Shown here: in pieces, positions 9,465 to 23,000 of the stretch | Numbering within the stretch: position 1 is the stretch's first letter | Layout: every line of letters begins with the position of its first letter | Source: Chondrosia reniformis | Taxonomy: Eukaryota; Porifera; Demospongiae; Chondrillida; Chondrillidae | NCBI GenBank assembly: GCA_947172415.1 | Contig: OX359202.1 | Location: 4,450,899-4,514,898 of the forward strand | Length of the DNA stretch: 64,000 nucleotides | Reading direction: 5' to 3' | Translations under genes and position numbers: made by a program | Notes under the pieces: generated by a model | What the model saw: the letters and a program-made list of their open reading frames with translations, nothing else | The model's database searches: none | What the model was told of the DNA's origin: nothing

Positions 9465-12400
9465 ATGGAGCCCGTAAAATCTACTCTAGTCAGCCGGGAA
9501 CACATTAAGATCGGAACAGGAGGCTTTTCAGAAGTTTATGAAGGAAAATTCGGTAATGTTCCATGTGCTATCAAAGTGTTCGATAAAAACAGAACAGTGG
9601 TTGAAAAGATCGAAGCAGAGCTCACTATATGGGCTAAGTTATCAGATCCGAGTATTGTTAGATTTTTGGGTTACTACTTTGAAGCGGACGATAAATCAAA
9701 ACTACCCTCTTTGATTCTCGAAAGAATGGATATTAGCCTCACTGAGTATATAAAGCAGAATGATCCTTCGGAATTTTACCTTAGTGCAAAGTTGGACGTT
9801 CTTCTCAAAGTGGCCGAGGGAATTCGTTACATTCATGATAAAAGCCTAATCCATGGAGATCTTACAGCGAATAATGTTTTGCTCATGTTGCATGGATCAT
9901 ACATTCAGTCTGCCAAGATTAGTGACTTTGGAATGTCAAGGGCTATCGTAAGCACTGTTACGCAAACGTTTATGGCCGGAAAGCATTTGCCTCCCGAAGT
10001 AGATGAAATTCCGTCACACGTGTCAGCCAAGGTTGACACATATTCGTTCGGTATTCTTACTCTACACTTGATGATCCACCAGATCCCAAAACCAAAACCG
10101 CGTACCTACCTGGATTATAATTCCGAAGGAGAAAAGCCAATTGTCCGTCCACGCAGTGAATTTGAGAGGTATGAGCAGTATGTCGGGAAAATTGCCAATG
10201 AAGAAAGTAATCTTATAGCTTTCATTAAGGCTTGCTTGGAAAATAATCCAGACTCCAGACCTGATGCAATTATGCTTGTTCAAACACTTGTAGAATTACC
10301 TAGATACCCTTCGAAAGAGCAAATCCAAAAGTACTATAAAGTATTGGTCTCAAATCTATGTTCAAAAGAGATAGTTGGCGATCTATTTGAAAAGAAAATC
10401 ATAGGCAGAGACCAGCAACAGGGTATTCAGAGTCAGAATGTGACCACATTGGCTAACGAAATCCTTGTGAATCATTTATACCAATGTGGAACAAAGGACA
10501 CTCTTAGAAAATTAGCAGAGGTTTTACGTACAAGTCAGACCAACTATGCAATTCACGAAAAAATGGCTGAAATTATTGATAAGATACTTATCCAAGCAAT
10601 GAATGAACTGTCCCTAGGCAAGGTATGTATTTTTACTATACATATATTCATTGCATACTTTGCATATTGTCAAAGTAGATTTTTTCTGTGCATGTATAAA
10701 GAAAAGTATACAACCTCTTTCAGATTTGTACATGCAGCTAAGGTATAGAGATGCACTAAATTTATTAGCCTGGTGGTCACCCATGGCCAATTGCAAGTTT
10801 TTATTTAATTATAATTATTCACTTCTCTGCCTTGTGTGACATTTCCATTAATTTTGGTTATGACTATACTGCATGCCATAAGATTTACTACTTTTGTCGT
10901 ACATACATATATACACTTAGAGGGTAAAGGAATGGCACCCAGCTGCAGATTCTAATAATAAACATGTACGAAAGAGAAATCCTGGTCTCCTTAAACAACC
11001 AAAAGATTCTTTTAAGCAGGTTAGCCTATAATAGACACAACATGAACGTGCATGCCGGAAACTTTAAAGGAGCTTCGAATTCCTTGCAATATAGAAGTGC
11101 ATGGGGGATAGAATTTCCTTTTTCCATATATTATATTATCCAACTTATATCCAAAGTTAATTCTATATATATAAATAATATTATATATCATCAGAATTGA
11201 AAGAAAACAGCAGCACCACATGTGCTGAATTGAAGCTGGTGCTCTTGCTAGTTTAAATTCAAGGATGTTGTCAGTAATACTATACTATACTATATTAAGC
11301 TTTTAAGGACATTGTCAGAAGTCCAGATGTTCTGCCACTACGCATACAATGTCATGTCAATCTTTTTCTGTTTGCCTATGAGTATGAGTTTATGAAAGGA
11401 CTACTTATAAGGATAACATCACCCTAGCTATTAAATTTTGCAATACTTATAGGTATATTGATGACCTTTTATGTATTAACAACAAGGATTTTGAACTGTC
11501 AATTAGTGACATTTACCCCAAAGAACTTATTCTTAAAAAGACAAATAGGAAATTCCCCTTTTTAGACTTATAAATATATATAGATATAACCATTACTAGT
11601 AAATTAAATCAATTTATCACTAAAGTATATGATAAGCGAGAGGACTTTAACTTTGATATAGTAAATTTCCCCCATTTAGATAGTAATATTCCTAATACCT
11701 CAGCCTATGGTGTCTTTATTTCACAACTATAATTAGGTATTGCAGAATATGTTGTGACTTCTCCAGTTTTCAGGCTATATAAAAGTTTGCAGTTATGTAG
11801 TACTTTAAGCTAAAATCAACCTTTAAAACCTTCCTATCCTAGTTAGAATCAAGTATAAGCAAAAAGTAGCTAGTATGCTTAAGGACTGTCTTGTGTTACC
11901 CCATATTGTGTTACCCCACCTCCAAAGAAATGTTATTACTATAAGACCTAAGGGTAGACTCACAGGATCAAATTACAGGTTTCATATGGTGTGAAATCTA
12001 TTTGAAACTTCTTGAACAGCCAGGTTTCAAAGGGTGCTCAAGAATGTGCTAACAGGTTAATTTCACTGGTTTCAAGTTTTAACAGCCCCCTTTCCGAGTT
12101 TTATACATACTTTCATACCTTTTGAAACCTGGCAGTTCATAGAGTTTCAAATAGGTTTCATGCCTTCTGAAACCTGATATTTGATCCTGTGACTTATGTA
12201 ATATGTCCTAGCTATTTGTGTCTATAGTTATGCTGAGTCTGTTTTACCTGTACAAGCAAGATTACTAATAGATTTAATTCATAAAATTTTATTTCGACTT
12301 ACATTCCTTTCATAAAATTAAATTTCATCATGTGTCTTAGTTAACACCTTATTTAACTTTTGGCACCAAGATAGTGTATATAAGGCCCCTAGATTTAGCA

Positions 12401-15400
12401 TAGAGAGTCAAGGATTCACAGAAGAGAATAAATAAGCTATAAATACCTTGGGATAGTATTTACCCAACATTTAAATTGGAAAACTGCTATTGAAAGCCAT
12501 ATATACCACAGCCAGTAGGGCAGCTAGCCTTTTGATTTGTATATAAATATAGATCCTGTGGAGGATTTAACCACAAGATTTACTCAAGTGAATGTTTGAT
12601 TCCATTGATTATTTATAGTTCATCTCTATCGGGCTTCAATCCTATCCCAAAATTAATAAATCCAATACAAATTAATAAGAAATTTTCTTGGACTAAATAG
12701 GAATAGGGGAGAGTTCTGGAGATGGAGGATATAGATAGGATTTATTAATTCATTCTGTTGAGTAATTTGCTCAATCACAACCATTAAGTACAATTGTTGG
12801 ATGCAAAAATGAGGCTTTATTATGATATCTTTAATAATATTTATTTCTCACCAACTTCCTCAAAACTATATATATATCCCATGCAGAGTTTGCTATGTAC
12901 CTTCGGTGTATATATATATATATAATGTTATTGTGAACATACATGACTTATGTATATATGTGTACGTATATACATGCACATATCTCTTTAATATGTACTA
13001 TAGCCTCTGCCTCAATTCAAACCACTCAAGCAAAGGACCTGCAGGTACTTACTTGTTGGAACAGTCACCGGGATAACACTTTTTATTGCTTTTATCATGA
13101 TCTTGAATTTGGTAAGATGATCAATTTATTATAGCAATGAATGACCATGTCACTTTTCATATTATATACGTATATGTACGTACAGTACATGCAAACTATA
13201 CAGGACCAACTGTGAGGTTTCATTTAGCATGAAACCTATTTGAAACAAATAAATCCACCATGCAGGTTTCCAAGCTAAGGTTACTTGGAAATTAGGCAGA
13301 TCAAACTTGAAACCTACAGTATAATATGAAAGTATATAATTGTCCCAGCATGCATACTTTAATACCCTTAGAAACCTGTTAGATCAAAAAGGGTATAACT
13401 TGGTTTCATGTTATAAACCTGCTATTGATGTATAGCTATACTAGTTATTACACGCTCACAATGGCGTATTGCGTTTACTGTACGAGTCTTGAGGGCACAA
13501 AGTGCCCGAGGGCGAGTGCACTAAATATGCAATATGCCATTGAGAGCGTGTAATAAGTGGTTTATCGCTAAATTGATCGTTCTACAAATGCGCGACATTA
13601 CTGTACTTGACCTTTGTAAGTGCTGATTGATTTGCAATTAGTGTGCTTGTGTTGCTAGCCATACATGGAAGATGCGTGGGGGTTGTTTCCGCCTTAAAGC
13701 CATATAAGGAGGTGTTAGGGGCGCTTACGTGTTACTGGCAGTGCTGGTAACCCGTTTACCTGCACACCTCTCCCTTTGATGTATGACGTCATCATGCGAT
13801 AAATATATATACAGTCGACTCCTGATATAACGAACACCAAAATCCCATCATAATTGTTCTTTATGAAAGAAGTTCTTTATAACCAAATGTACTTTATTTG
13901 TATATAACTATACAAATAAACTACTCATCAGTGCAGTATGAATACAGTAAACAGCTGTAGAATGCTTACAAAATTAAAATTACGTAAAATAGTAAATCAA
14001 TGGTACTCAGGGTGGCCTTATTAACTGAAAGTTCATCACAAATACCCTTCTCCTTCCTCCCTTTATCCACTTCGTCTCGTAACTTTGGTTTAAGATTGAA
14101 AAATAAAGCCGTTTTTGGCTTTACACATACATAATCATAAGTTAACACGTTTATTATAATAGAAGTTTGTTTGTTATAAACAGAAGGAATTGAATGGACA
14201 GGAAATTGTTTTTTGACAATCGTTCGTTATAACCCAAAATTCGTTATGAGCGAGTTCGTTAAAAGTGGAGTCGATTGTATATATATATATATATATCATG
14301 CTTTGATCTTTTACAATTACCCCCATGCATATTATATTTAAACTACTTGTACCATGGTGTTAAGAGATGCCCTTATTAAATTATGTGTGTCATTGGGGTG
14401 AGCATGAGCAAGCCCCACTCAGACGTGTTTGACGGCTTGATTGCTTGCTTGTGGGTCATGGTCATGTATTGCGTCATCACGAAATATTTCATTTGTGATT
14501 TGAACCGCACACATAATACACGAGCAAGAAAGAAGATGCGAAGAGCTTCTTAGCCATCGTAGGGAGCGCAGACAAAGTGAGACGCCCCAACAAAGAGAGC
14601 AACAACTCGCTAAAGCAAGGGAGCAATACTGAGCTCGTAGAGATAGGGAAACTCCTCAGCAGAGGGAAGAAAGGCTAGCAAAACGGCGACAATGGGATCA
14701 AGCATGATCATAATAACCTTTCTGATTTAAAATAATTATAATCACAAAATTAATGCATATGCATGCAATAGCAAACTAATCACCACTACTGCTCGCTCAG
14801 GCTCACCCCACAATTCCTTGAATTTCACTAGTATATATACATACAGTAATTGGTAAATATGGTAATATTCATTGCTCAGAGTTAGAGGTGTCTAGATCTT
14901 GTATTGAGTGTCCACTATGAGAGAATATTGCATGCACACACACATATATATGACCTTAAGATGTATATACTACTCTTTATGATTGTTTATCCTCCACCAT
15001 TTTTAAAAAATCCACACGTGTACATGATGCATGCATGTGTATATATTAAATATACATCTTATATTATATTATGCAGATATTTGTCATGTATATACTGTAG
15101 GGTGCATATGAAAGGACACTTGAGAGTTGGAAAATGAGGGAGGTGAGGTTATTATTAAATATATACTCTATATATAATTCTCTTTTTATTTCTTGCATTT
15201 ATATATAGGTATTATTTACGTATATATAATGGGGATTTATATTGCTTTTATTAACATTGTACTTGTAGTTTTATAATACTATATTTATATATAATACTGC
15301 AAAAGAGCTATATATATATATAGTTACTTCAAATTGCATGTGCATCCTATAGATAAGATATATATATCCAGATATCTGTTTATAGTGACAGTGTGAAAAT

Positions 15401-17537
15401 CTATATACTTGTATAATATATTTCATTCTTACAGTTTCCTGTACAAGAGGCTGCAAGAATTGGTGAACTGAAAATATTAAGCGATTTAATCAACAGTGGT
15501 TACAATCCAGAGGAAGAGGATATAGTACGTATGTATACCGAATTTAAAGTCCATTATACATATATGTTACTAATTATAAATTCATGGAAATGTACATATA
15601 TACTTGCTGTATTCAGTATATATTGACTGGAGATAGCAATTAAGGATTTGCTCTATATTGTATATATGTGTATATCAATGTGCAAGATTTAGTAGAACTG
15701 TAAAATTAATGTAGTTTTGCCCTGATCAATTTTTGGTTTATTCATGTTCATGATATAATATATAAAACTTCATGGCAATATATCTTAATTCTTTCTTTGG
15801 GTATATTGATGTACATGTTTCATTGATTATTACTTGTGGTTTGATTATCACATCGATTATTCATAGATTTACCCAGCTCTCCTGTGGTTGATGGTGGCCA
15901 GAGACCCATTGAGATGGCCCCTCCCACTGGAAATGGGCTGGGTCTTGATTATCAGCTTGTACTGATTAAGAGAATCACCACTGATTAAAAAGTAAACTAA
16001 TTATTAGTTGTAGTTAGTTTAAGAGGTAGAGCATGGGAGAGGTATATTGCCGTGGCAATTGTATATTGCTCAAGGGCAGAGCAACTGGTGGTCATAACCA
16101 GCTGTCCTGAGTTCGATTCCCAGCAATTACTACTTTCGTGTTTTTCCCTCTTTACAATGTTTCATTGATTATTACTTGTGGTTTGATTATCACATCGACT
16201 ATTCATGCATACGTACATGCTGAGAAAGATAACAACTTTATACCAAATATATATTGTATAGCAAAAACATGGTTTCTTGAGCAAGTATTACTGTACTAGA
16301 GACATAATATAGTATCTATTTTATGAATGTGTATCTCATATGTGACAATATAATTTATTACGATGAATATTTTGATAAATATATAGGTGCAAGGAAGAAC
16401 TCCACTGATGGTAGCTTGTGAAACTGGCAATTTGGCTATTGCAAAAATATTGCTTGATGATTTTAATGTCAATGTGGATAAAGAAGATGATGTTAGTCCA
16501 TCAATCCATATCTATAATATTGCTGTAGTGGGGGTATACTATGTAATGATATGTAATTAATATTCAATTCTAAAATACAATCTTTATGAAGGTTATTTCC
16601 AAAACATATATATTCATACAATTTGTATTGCTTCTTATGTAACACAGTAGAGTAATTAATTGCCTATCAAAGGAAGACAAGTTGAAGCAGGAAGCTATAT
16701 ATATACCAGTCAATTTTTATTTGTCTTCATGGTAGCTTCCACCCACTTTTTAGTTACCCATAAATGGCTACTATATCCATTCAAATTACCAGCTTATATA
16801 GTTTTATTCTTATTACTGTCATGTTTAAAGCTATATACATGCACATTGCATGCACTTGTCCATAATTAATTGAATATATATACATTTTGCATACACTGTA
16901 AATATGTATGTAATAATCTAATACATATGTATGTATTTTAATCACTGCATGAGCAAGGTACAGGGGTATATTTCCTATAATTTGTACAGCATGGATATAC
17001 TGCACTGATGATAGCCTCATATTATGGCTACTTTGATTTAGTAAAGGAACTCAGTGAAAATTATAATGCTGATATTTTACACCAAAACAAAGTAAGTGTA
17101 TAATACTTAAAAGTGTGTTAAATATTGTACATAAATAATCTTTTGCAGCCATTATATACGTATCTGTAAGTGACGGTGAATTATAGAGTGTCAGACAATA
17201 ATCTTGTGTATATCTAATGCATATACTTTCAGTACCTTAGGCTGTAGGACTTACGTACTGTATTTTTTTCTTATTTGTAACTCATATAGAAAGGAAAGAG
17301 GACTTACATAATGCATGTATATATTTTTTCGTTATTTTTAACTCATAGAAAGGAAAGAGTGTTCTACATTATGCCTGTCAGGAAGGACATATTAGAATCA
17401 TTCGATATTTAATGCCACTTTATGGAGATAAAAAGTTTCATGTTGACAAAAATGGTAGCAGTTGCCTGGCACTTGCCAAATGGAACAGTAGGTCTGACGT
17501 GGTTGCATTTCTTCTAAAGCAAGGTTTCAAAACTTAG
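9465..17537 (+). CDS. Protein kinase with CARD-like region and ankyrin repeats (RIPK-like)
   Basis: Exon 1 (9465-10622, phase 0) encodes a complete TKL-type kinase domain: glycine loop GTGGFSEVYEG, beta-3 lysine in CAIKVF, catalytic HGDLTANN (Arg of HRD replaced by Gly, so non-RD), DFG in KISDFGMSR, and PPE for APE. About residues 285-380 form a helical region resembling a CARD (LFEKKIIGRDQQQGIQSQ, then LANEILVNHL). After a long intron, four phase-0 exons (15435-15524, 16387-16491, 16990-17091, 17349-17537) encode ankyrin repeats (GRTPLMVACETGNLAIAKIL, GYTALMIASYYGYFDLV, GKSVLHYACQEGHIRI) and end at TAG 17535-17537. Without splicing, exon 1 would read through to 10748. Kinase-ankyrin order matches RIPK4/ANKK1 and kinase-CARD matches RIPK2; the combination suggests an innate-immune or stress signalling kinase. 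The join across the intron is inferred from phase and shared strand, and small exons could be missing. If it fails, these are two neighbouring genes. Confidence 0.72.
11376..11830 (+). pseudogene. Decayed reverse transcriptase fragment
   Basis: Broken frames read EYEFMKGLLIR, then YIDDLLCINNKDFELSISD, IYPKELILKKTNRKFPFLDL, VYDKREDFNFDIVNFPHLDS and AYGVFISQL. The YIDD box is the RT catalytic motif. Stops and a frameshift make it inactive. It lies in the long intron of the kinase-ankyrin gene. I cannot assign the clade with confidence. Confidence 0.65.
11960..12192. mobile_element. MITE with palindromic ends
   Basis: Terminal inverted repeats start TCACAGGATCAAAT and end ATTTGATCCTGTGA. Internal aggtttca/tgaaacct repeats make most of the element self-complementary. 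A relative lies at 13201-13430. Confidence 0.7.
12340..12790 (+). pseudogene. LINE remnant (RT C-terminal region)
   Basis: Translation in broken frames gives NKYLGIVFTQHLNWKTAIES and PVEDLTTRFTQVN, similar to the region after the YADD box in CR1/L2-type LINEs (compare YLGLSLNEHLTWSNSIA in the LINE at 62360). Many stops are present. Confidence 0.5.
13201..13430. repeat. Palindromic repeat related to 11960-12192
   Basis: It shares the aggtttca...tgaaacctatttgaaac arm with the MITE at 11960-12192 and has a complementary right half (gtttcatgttataaacct). The ends are more diverged. Confidence 0.5.
13445..13556. mobile_element. 112-bp foldback element
   Basis: Arms TTATTACACGCTCACAATGG and the imperfect complement ending CCATTGAGAGCGTGTAATAA enclose a short GC-richer centre. 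No coding capacity. Confidence 0.7.
13812..14277. mobile_element. Non-autonomous pogo/Tigger-like element
   Basis: The ends are CAGTCGACTCC and GGAGTCGATTG (inverted), with ATATAACGAAC-like subterminal sequence on both sides. TA dinucleotides flank both ends, as expected for a Tc1/mariner-superfamily target site duplication. At 466 bp with no transposase frame, it is a MITE in the kinase-ankyrin intron. Confidence 0.7.
14394..14810. mobile_element. TIR element with a decayed Arg/Gln-rich coding relic
   Basis: TGGGGTGAGC at the left is inverted as GCTCACCCCA at the right. The plus strand at about 14551-14706 reads HRRERRQSETPQQREQQLA, then a stop, then RDRETPQQREERLAKRRQWD. This tandem ETPQQRE repeat is of a kind I associate with Helitron- or Pif1-bearing transposon proteins, but that link is tentative. 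Confidence 0.5.
15880..16200 (+). repeat. SINE-like repeat with tRNA-type promoter boxes
   Basis: An A-box-like stretch (agtttaagaggtagagcat) and a B-box (GAGTTCGATTCC at about 16110) are spaced as in tRNA-derived SINEs. The flanks (cctcccactggaaatgggct, tgtttttccctctttac) recur at 26872-27170. Confidence 0.55.
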
Positions 17538-17637
17538 TTAAACAATTGACTGAAGTAACCTAGAATGAAATTGCTTAATGTTGTTAAATTACATGTATAA
17601 TATATTATTTATGTATAGGAGTGTATATATACGAGTT

Positions 17638-17845
17638 AAACATTTACAAAAATGATGTTAGAAGTAGGAATTTAATGGTGCGCCCAAACACAGAAGTGTA
17701 TGGTTAAGTTACTTAATTTTCAGTATATATGCAACTTCTGTATGATTAGCCTTATCATATAATCAGTGTCTTATTTCGATACTTTTTGTAGATGTATTAG
17801 TGAACACTGCCATTCCTACTTCTAACATCATTTTTGTAAATGTTT
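17638..17845. mobile_element. Foldback element after the ankyrin gene
   Basis: Arms of about 33 bp (AACATTTACAAAAATGATGT, then TAGAAGTAGGAAT) are inverted at 17812-17845. It lies just beyond the TAG of the kinase-ankyrin gene and may form part of its 3' UTR. Confidence 0.7.
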
Positions 17846-18167
17846 TTTATTTACTTGTATTCCCCCTTTAATATTACTTGTTTTAAATTGATTTGAAAGT
17901 TTTCTTGGCGAAAATCTCAAAATAACATCTTAGACAAGAGAAATATACCGAAAACCATGATGTTATCTAAAAATGGCGGCCGAGAAGACCACAATTTTCG
18001 CTTTTCATAATTAACCTGTTTCCTGTAGAGCACATTCGGACTTAGGGCTGTCTATTCCCTAGTTCGGAAACATTTATAACGATTTATAACTTGTATGTGT
18101 ACGTACCCGCATAAGCTCGCATATATTAGCGCTATAGTCGGAGTCCATTTGACAAAAGAAGAAAAAA

Positions 18168-20070
18168 TGGGAGAACACTAACTAGACTTTACAGGAGGTA
18201 CAGGAAGCCATTTTCACTCTCACCTGGTATAATAAATGTTATATGGCAAGTATTTATTTAGGCATGACCTGTTCACATGTTTATACAAACAGTAATATAT
18301 ATCATGCACAATTTAAATTCTAGTAAATTTAATTCCATGATACCTCATTAAAATGAGTGTGTGCTGCAAATACAAGGTAACATTCAAAACGTTTGATTCC
18401 GTAAAATGAATAATTTATGGTTACTGGTTCACTTTTAGGGAAACCTCTCTCCTAGTCTCGATAGCTACACAAGGAATCAAAGATAGAATAATTCCAGTAT
18501 ATCTAATTATCAAGTCAATGTAGACAACAGAGTATTTAGTTACCTCTTGTAGAAATATACATACTAAAAGCCACATAGCTAAATCAAGGAAAATCCAAAT
18601 TTAATTACCTGATGTAAGAATTCGTCAGCAGATATCATATCTGAAGTTCCATATAAAATCTTCTTTTGAGGCTGTGCTCTCTGAAATGATATGCATGGAG
18701 AAGGTGCACTGTCATGTTAGTACATACATACAGTACGGGTGCATGGAGAAGGTACGTACAGTCATGTTAGTACATACATACAGTACGGGTGCATGGAATA
18801 TATACATAGCACAGACTGGCATGCCAGTACATAGTTAAGTCAGTCCACACCAAATCATCACACAAACTGACAATAAGAAGGATGTATATCACAACAAGAG
18901 GTACAGACCTTTGAATAGTCCTGTAGATTCTGATACTCTATATAATTCCCACCTCCTACTATGAATACTATTATCTGAAAATGATACAAACAGAAAACTA
19001 AAGATGGTACACACATGTACAATAGGATATAAACAGCATGTAGAACATGATATTGGTCATATACGTGTATATACGTACATATGAATGCATAGGGTACAAT
19101 GTCACATTTAGTCTGAATTACACAAGGGTATATACATACATGCAATTGCACTCAGTTAATAACGTCTATGAGGATCATTATACAGAGAAAGTGAATACAC
19201 ATTATTACTGATTCTGAGGTACCTCTTGGAAGGGAGTCTTGCTCTTTGGAATTGAGCTGTACAACAGAGATTTACAATACTATACAAGTATTAGGTACGT
19301 ATATATAGGCATATCAACCTTATAGATTAATACACTAGTACATTAGTATATTAGTATACCTGTCAGTAGATTTCAGCATTTTTGGGTCAAAATATCTATA
19401 ATCTTCTGTTTCCTGTAAACAATAAATAACACATTGTGTTTCCAAGTGTTTACAAACAACTAATCTCAAAAGGCTATAGCAAGTCAAACTATATAAGACT
19501 CACTTTGGAAGACCTGTGTTCTGCCAACTGCTCAACTATCCTTGTTACTGGTAAGTTTTGTGACCTAATAACTAAATTCTTTACTCCTTCCATGACAAAC
19601 TTGGAGCCAGTGGACATCAACTTTGTGAACACACCTCTAAACAATATGTAAGAAAAACAACAGGTATATTAAAACATTCACTTTAAACTTACACAGATCT
19701 GTCCATACACAGTGACAAATGTATACATGTACATACGTATATCACTAACTATACACTGGATTACTTTTACTAGCTCTATTTAAACATACAATGTACTGGG
19801 GATTATTAAAATTGGAGAACCATAATATTTAGATAAAGTTCACATATTGTATAATGTAACTCATTTTGAAGCAAACATGTATAATAGGATGACCTACGTA
19901 TATATGCACATGTATCATACATATATTTTATATTAAGACATATACATACGTAGGAATATTAAAATGGCCACTTCATTCAATATATCAAATAAAACTCCCA
20001 GAGGCTACACACGTAATGTACGTATGTACTAGTCTATGATATGGCTTCCTTACATACATAAGTGTAACTC
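18168..20070. repeat. Segmental duplication, copy 2 (partner 5990-8067)
   Basis: Starts with a 60-bp relic of the TRIM-NHL N-terminal coding region (gggagaacactaactagact to about 18230, with a 4-5 nt deletion beside the ATG) and continues through the last SCFD1 exons. The TRIM relic shows that the duplicated unit spanned the TRIM/SCFD1 junction. Confidence 0.85.
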
Positions 20071-23000
20071 ACGTCATTGAGGAAGAAGTGGTAGAAGAAC
20101 CTAACAGTTTAGCTCTTGGAGCTCCGGCCATCTTTGTGAAAGCTCTACATTTGAAGAGAACATATTCTCAATGTCCAGCAGTTACAGTACATTCAGGTTT
20201 CAGTGGAACAGTCAACTAACTTCCAACTCTTGAGGTACTGGAAAGGCTTCAGATCAGCCCCACAGCTCTCCAGAGCACTCATAAAGTCCTGAACATCAGC
20301 CTGTGGATACATTGCATAACCAATCTCATCATTGGCATTGGCAGACTGTGCACTACTTCACTAGAATTAGGTGCGCATGCTCACATCACTGATCTCAGCC
20401 AGTATGTAGTAGATGGCAAACAGTCTCATCTTGTCCTCCGGAGATCCAGCTAAAGGATCCTTCACAAGGTCCAAGTAGGCAGACTTGTCCTGTAGTGCAC
20501 AATTAAGCAATAATTACAAGTGATACTTGAGGAGGAAGCAATAAAGCATTAATTTAAATTGCAAATAATCAAGAAATTAATACAATCTGGCTATGTTAAT
20601 CAAGGGCAACTCACAACTGTAGCCTTTGTCAACAGCTTCTCTTCCATCTCAAAGAATGTATCCAATTTCCGTGACTACAAATAAACATAATATGACTAAA
20701 TATATACGAGCTATGTACCAGGGCGGATGGCCTGGTGGCCTTAAATGACAATGGTTTATATATGTGCAGGTATAGCCCTGTGCCCCTTTACATTACCTTG
20801 ATATGTTCAAGGATGGCCATAGCAATGTTAGTATGTGTGTCAATTCTCTTCTTCTTCTCCAACAGCTCTGGTAGTGAACTGACAGCTGAAGTGAGCTTGG
20901 CTGTGTTGTCTGCCAAACTACCCTGAACAACTTCTGGATCGTCCTCCTCAGACACTCCCTAGAGGGGCGGGGTCATGAAAGACAATGAGCAACTTTAATC
21001 ACTGCACACAGGCAGTTAAAACTACTATATATTCAATGTACGTACACACTATACATACTGTACAATGGTGTGAATTGTAAAATGGCAGCATGATAAAGTG
21101 CTGCAGTCAGTTACCATGGCAACTTTCAGCTTGGATACTTCTTCCTCAGACTGTTTGTATTCCTCAAGTTCACTTTGTATAGAGTCAGCAACATTTGGAA
21201 ATGGACTACACAAGGTCGCATGACAGGGTCACATGACACAACACACAGTAATTCAAGAGATCACAATACATGTGACGTATGTGTATGTTGACATTTGGTG
21301 GATATAGAGTGTAACCTGCCTAAACAGGTCACTTATGGGACCTAATCTGCCTCGCTGTGTTAAAATTTAATTTTGAGACTCAATTAAACTGACAGTCCTA
21401 GAGAGGTAATTATTCAAACAGGTTCCACTACATTCCTTTGTATTTGTTATGAATTAGAATCCATGTTAGGTAATTTAAAGAACTCACAATGTGTCAAGAT
21501 GAATAAAGCAAAGATTAGCATTAGAAATCTTCCTAAAATCTAACCTTCCTTTGTGTTTCTTCCAAAATATATCCTTTGGAGAGAGATCATATGTTTTCTG
21601 TTTGGCTAGTGGAACCCTACCTGCCTCCCCACCCACCTCTCCTTCCGTAGTCACCTGTACTCTGTTCAATGTTAGATCCTGCATGTAGTCAACAAGTACA
21701 GATAAACAGACCTTCTGATAATACCTGCATGTTTATAAGGTTCATGGTACAAGGTTCAAAGGTCAATAGTAACGCACCAGTACATCATGAGCCAGTGCTT
21801 GGTAGGTCCATGTGTGGTGCATAGGAGTGGCCAGGTCAATCCCTCTGTCCAGTATGACCAGTAAGGGCCTATGTAAACTGAACAGAGATACTTATGTACA
21901 GTACTTTATAAGATCAGATATTCAGAATTGGCAAAAAATAAACACACAATAAATCTCTAAAACCATTAGACTGGATGCATAAGAAAAGATAGGACTAGCT
22001 GAGTATTCTGATTATATGTAGGAGGTAGGGTAGAATGAATGGTATTGACTGTCCATTCAAAGACAAAGGTGGCTACAAAATTGAAGTGACTTTAAGAAAT
22101 TACGTTCACATGTACGTACATACAGTACGTAGGTAGGTACAGATGTAGAATTGACCATTTACAGAATAAAATGGCTGTACAAATTAGAATACACATGTTT
22201 GCTATATGTACGTAAAAGTGTGAATATGCAGCAACTTACCTAAGTTGGGAAAAGGTAACATTTTCACCTGTAAAAACATTATTTCTCGAGTCTCTCAAGT
22301 TGTCCCTCAATTTCTTGTCAAGTGATTCTGCTATCATCTCAGCAGCATTACCTCGGGGACACCGAATGACGGGAATAGTACCTACACACAATCAGTATAC
22401 GTATATACGTACCTCAATCACTCAATACTCTTACAAGCTACGTATATACACACATCACACCCACCGGCTGTAGCCAGCATTGCAAATAGAGAGTCCACTA
22501 ACATATCTCTCACATACTGAATGTCCGTATCCTTAACATCGGGAGTGTTCAGAGCTGGAAGAGGAGGAATATAGAGTGAGGTAGTACCATATCAGAAACC
22601 TTTAGCTGGTCGAGAAGGGTATATATTAGTGTAAATGGAAAGTTGGAAGAGGAGAAACTGTGACACTTTCACACAAGGTACGTACATAGACTCAATTACA
22701 CTGCACTTTTATTCCAGTAGCAAGACGCAGCTTACCGTAATAAGACACTGCCTCCCTCTCCTCATGTCTGGCTATGAAGAGGTCATCCTCAAGACTTATA
22801 AAGTTGAGGTACTGGTCGTACACTTTTGTGACCTGACCAGCCACACTGGCATCCAGAGCACCCTTTGCCAGGTCCTCCAGGAGGTTCCGAGAGATTGGAG
22901 AGAGGAAGTTGAAGTAGTAGGAATGATAAAGCTGATTCTTCATATCCTAATTGAAGTAAACACAGTATAGTAGCAGGGCTGCATGGAGATTTGTCCACCA

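Noticed and set aside
16080..16140. Functional tRNA gene
   Set aside because: A B-box and a hairpin with a 7-nt loop are present, but no acceptor stem or correct anticodon-loop U33; it fits a tRNA-derived SINE better.
17970..18013. Short plus-strand frame starting ATGGCGGCCGAGAAG
   Set aside because: Only 13 codons before a stop and no following exon could be joined; it may be a first exon but cannot be supported.
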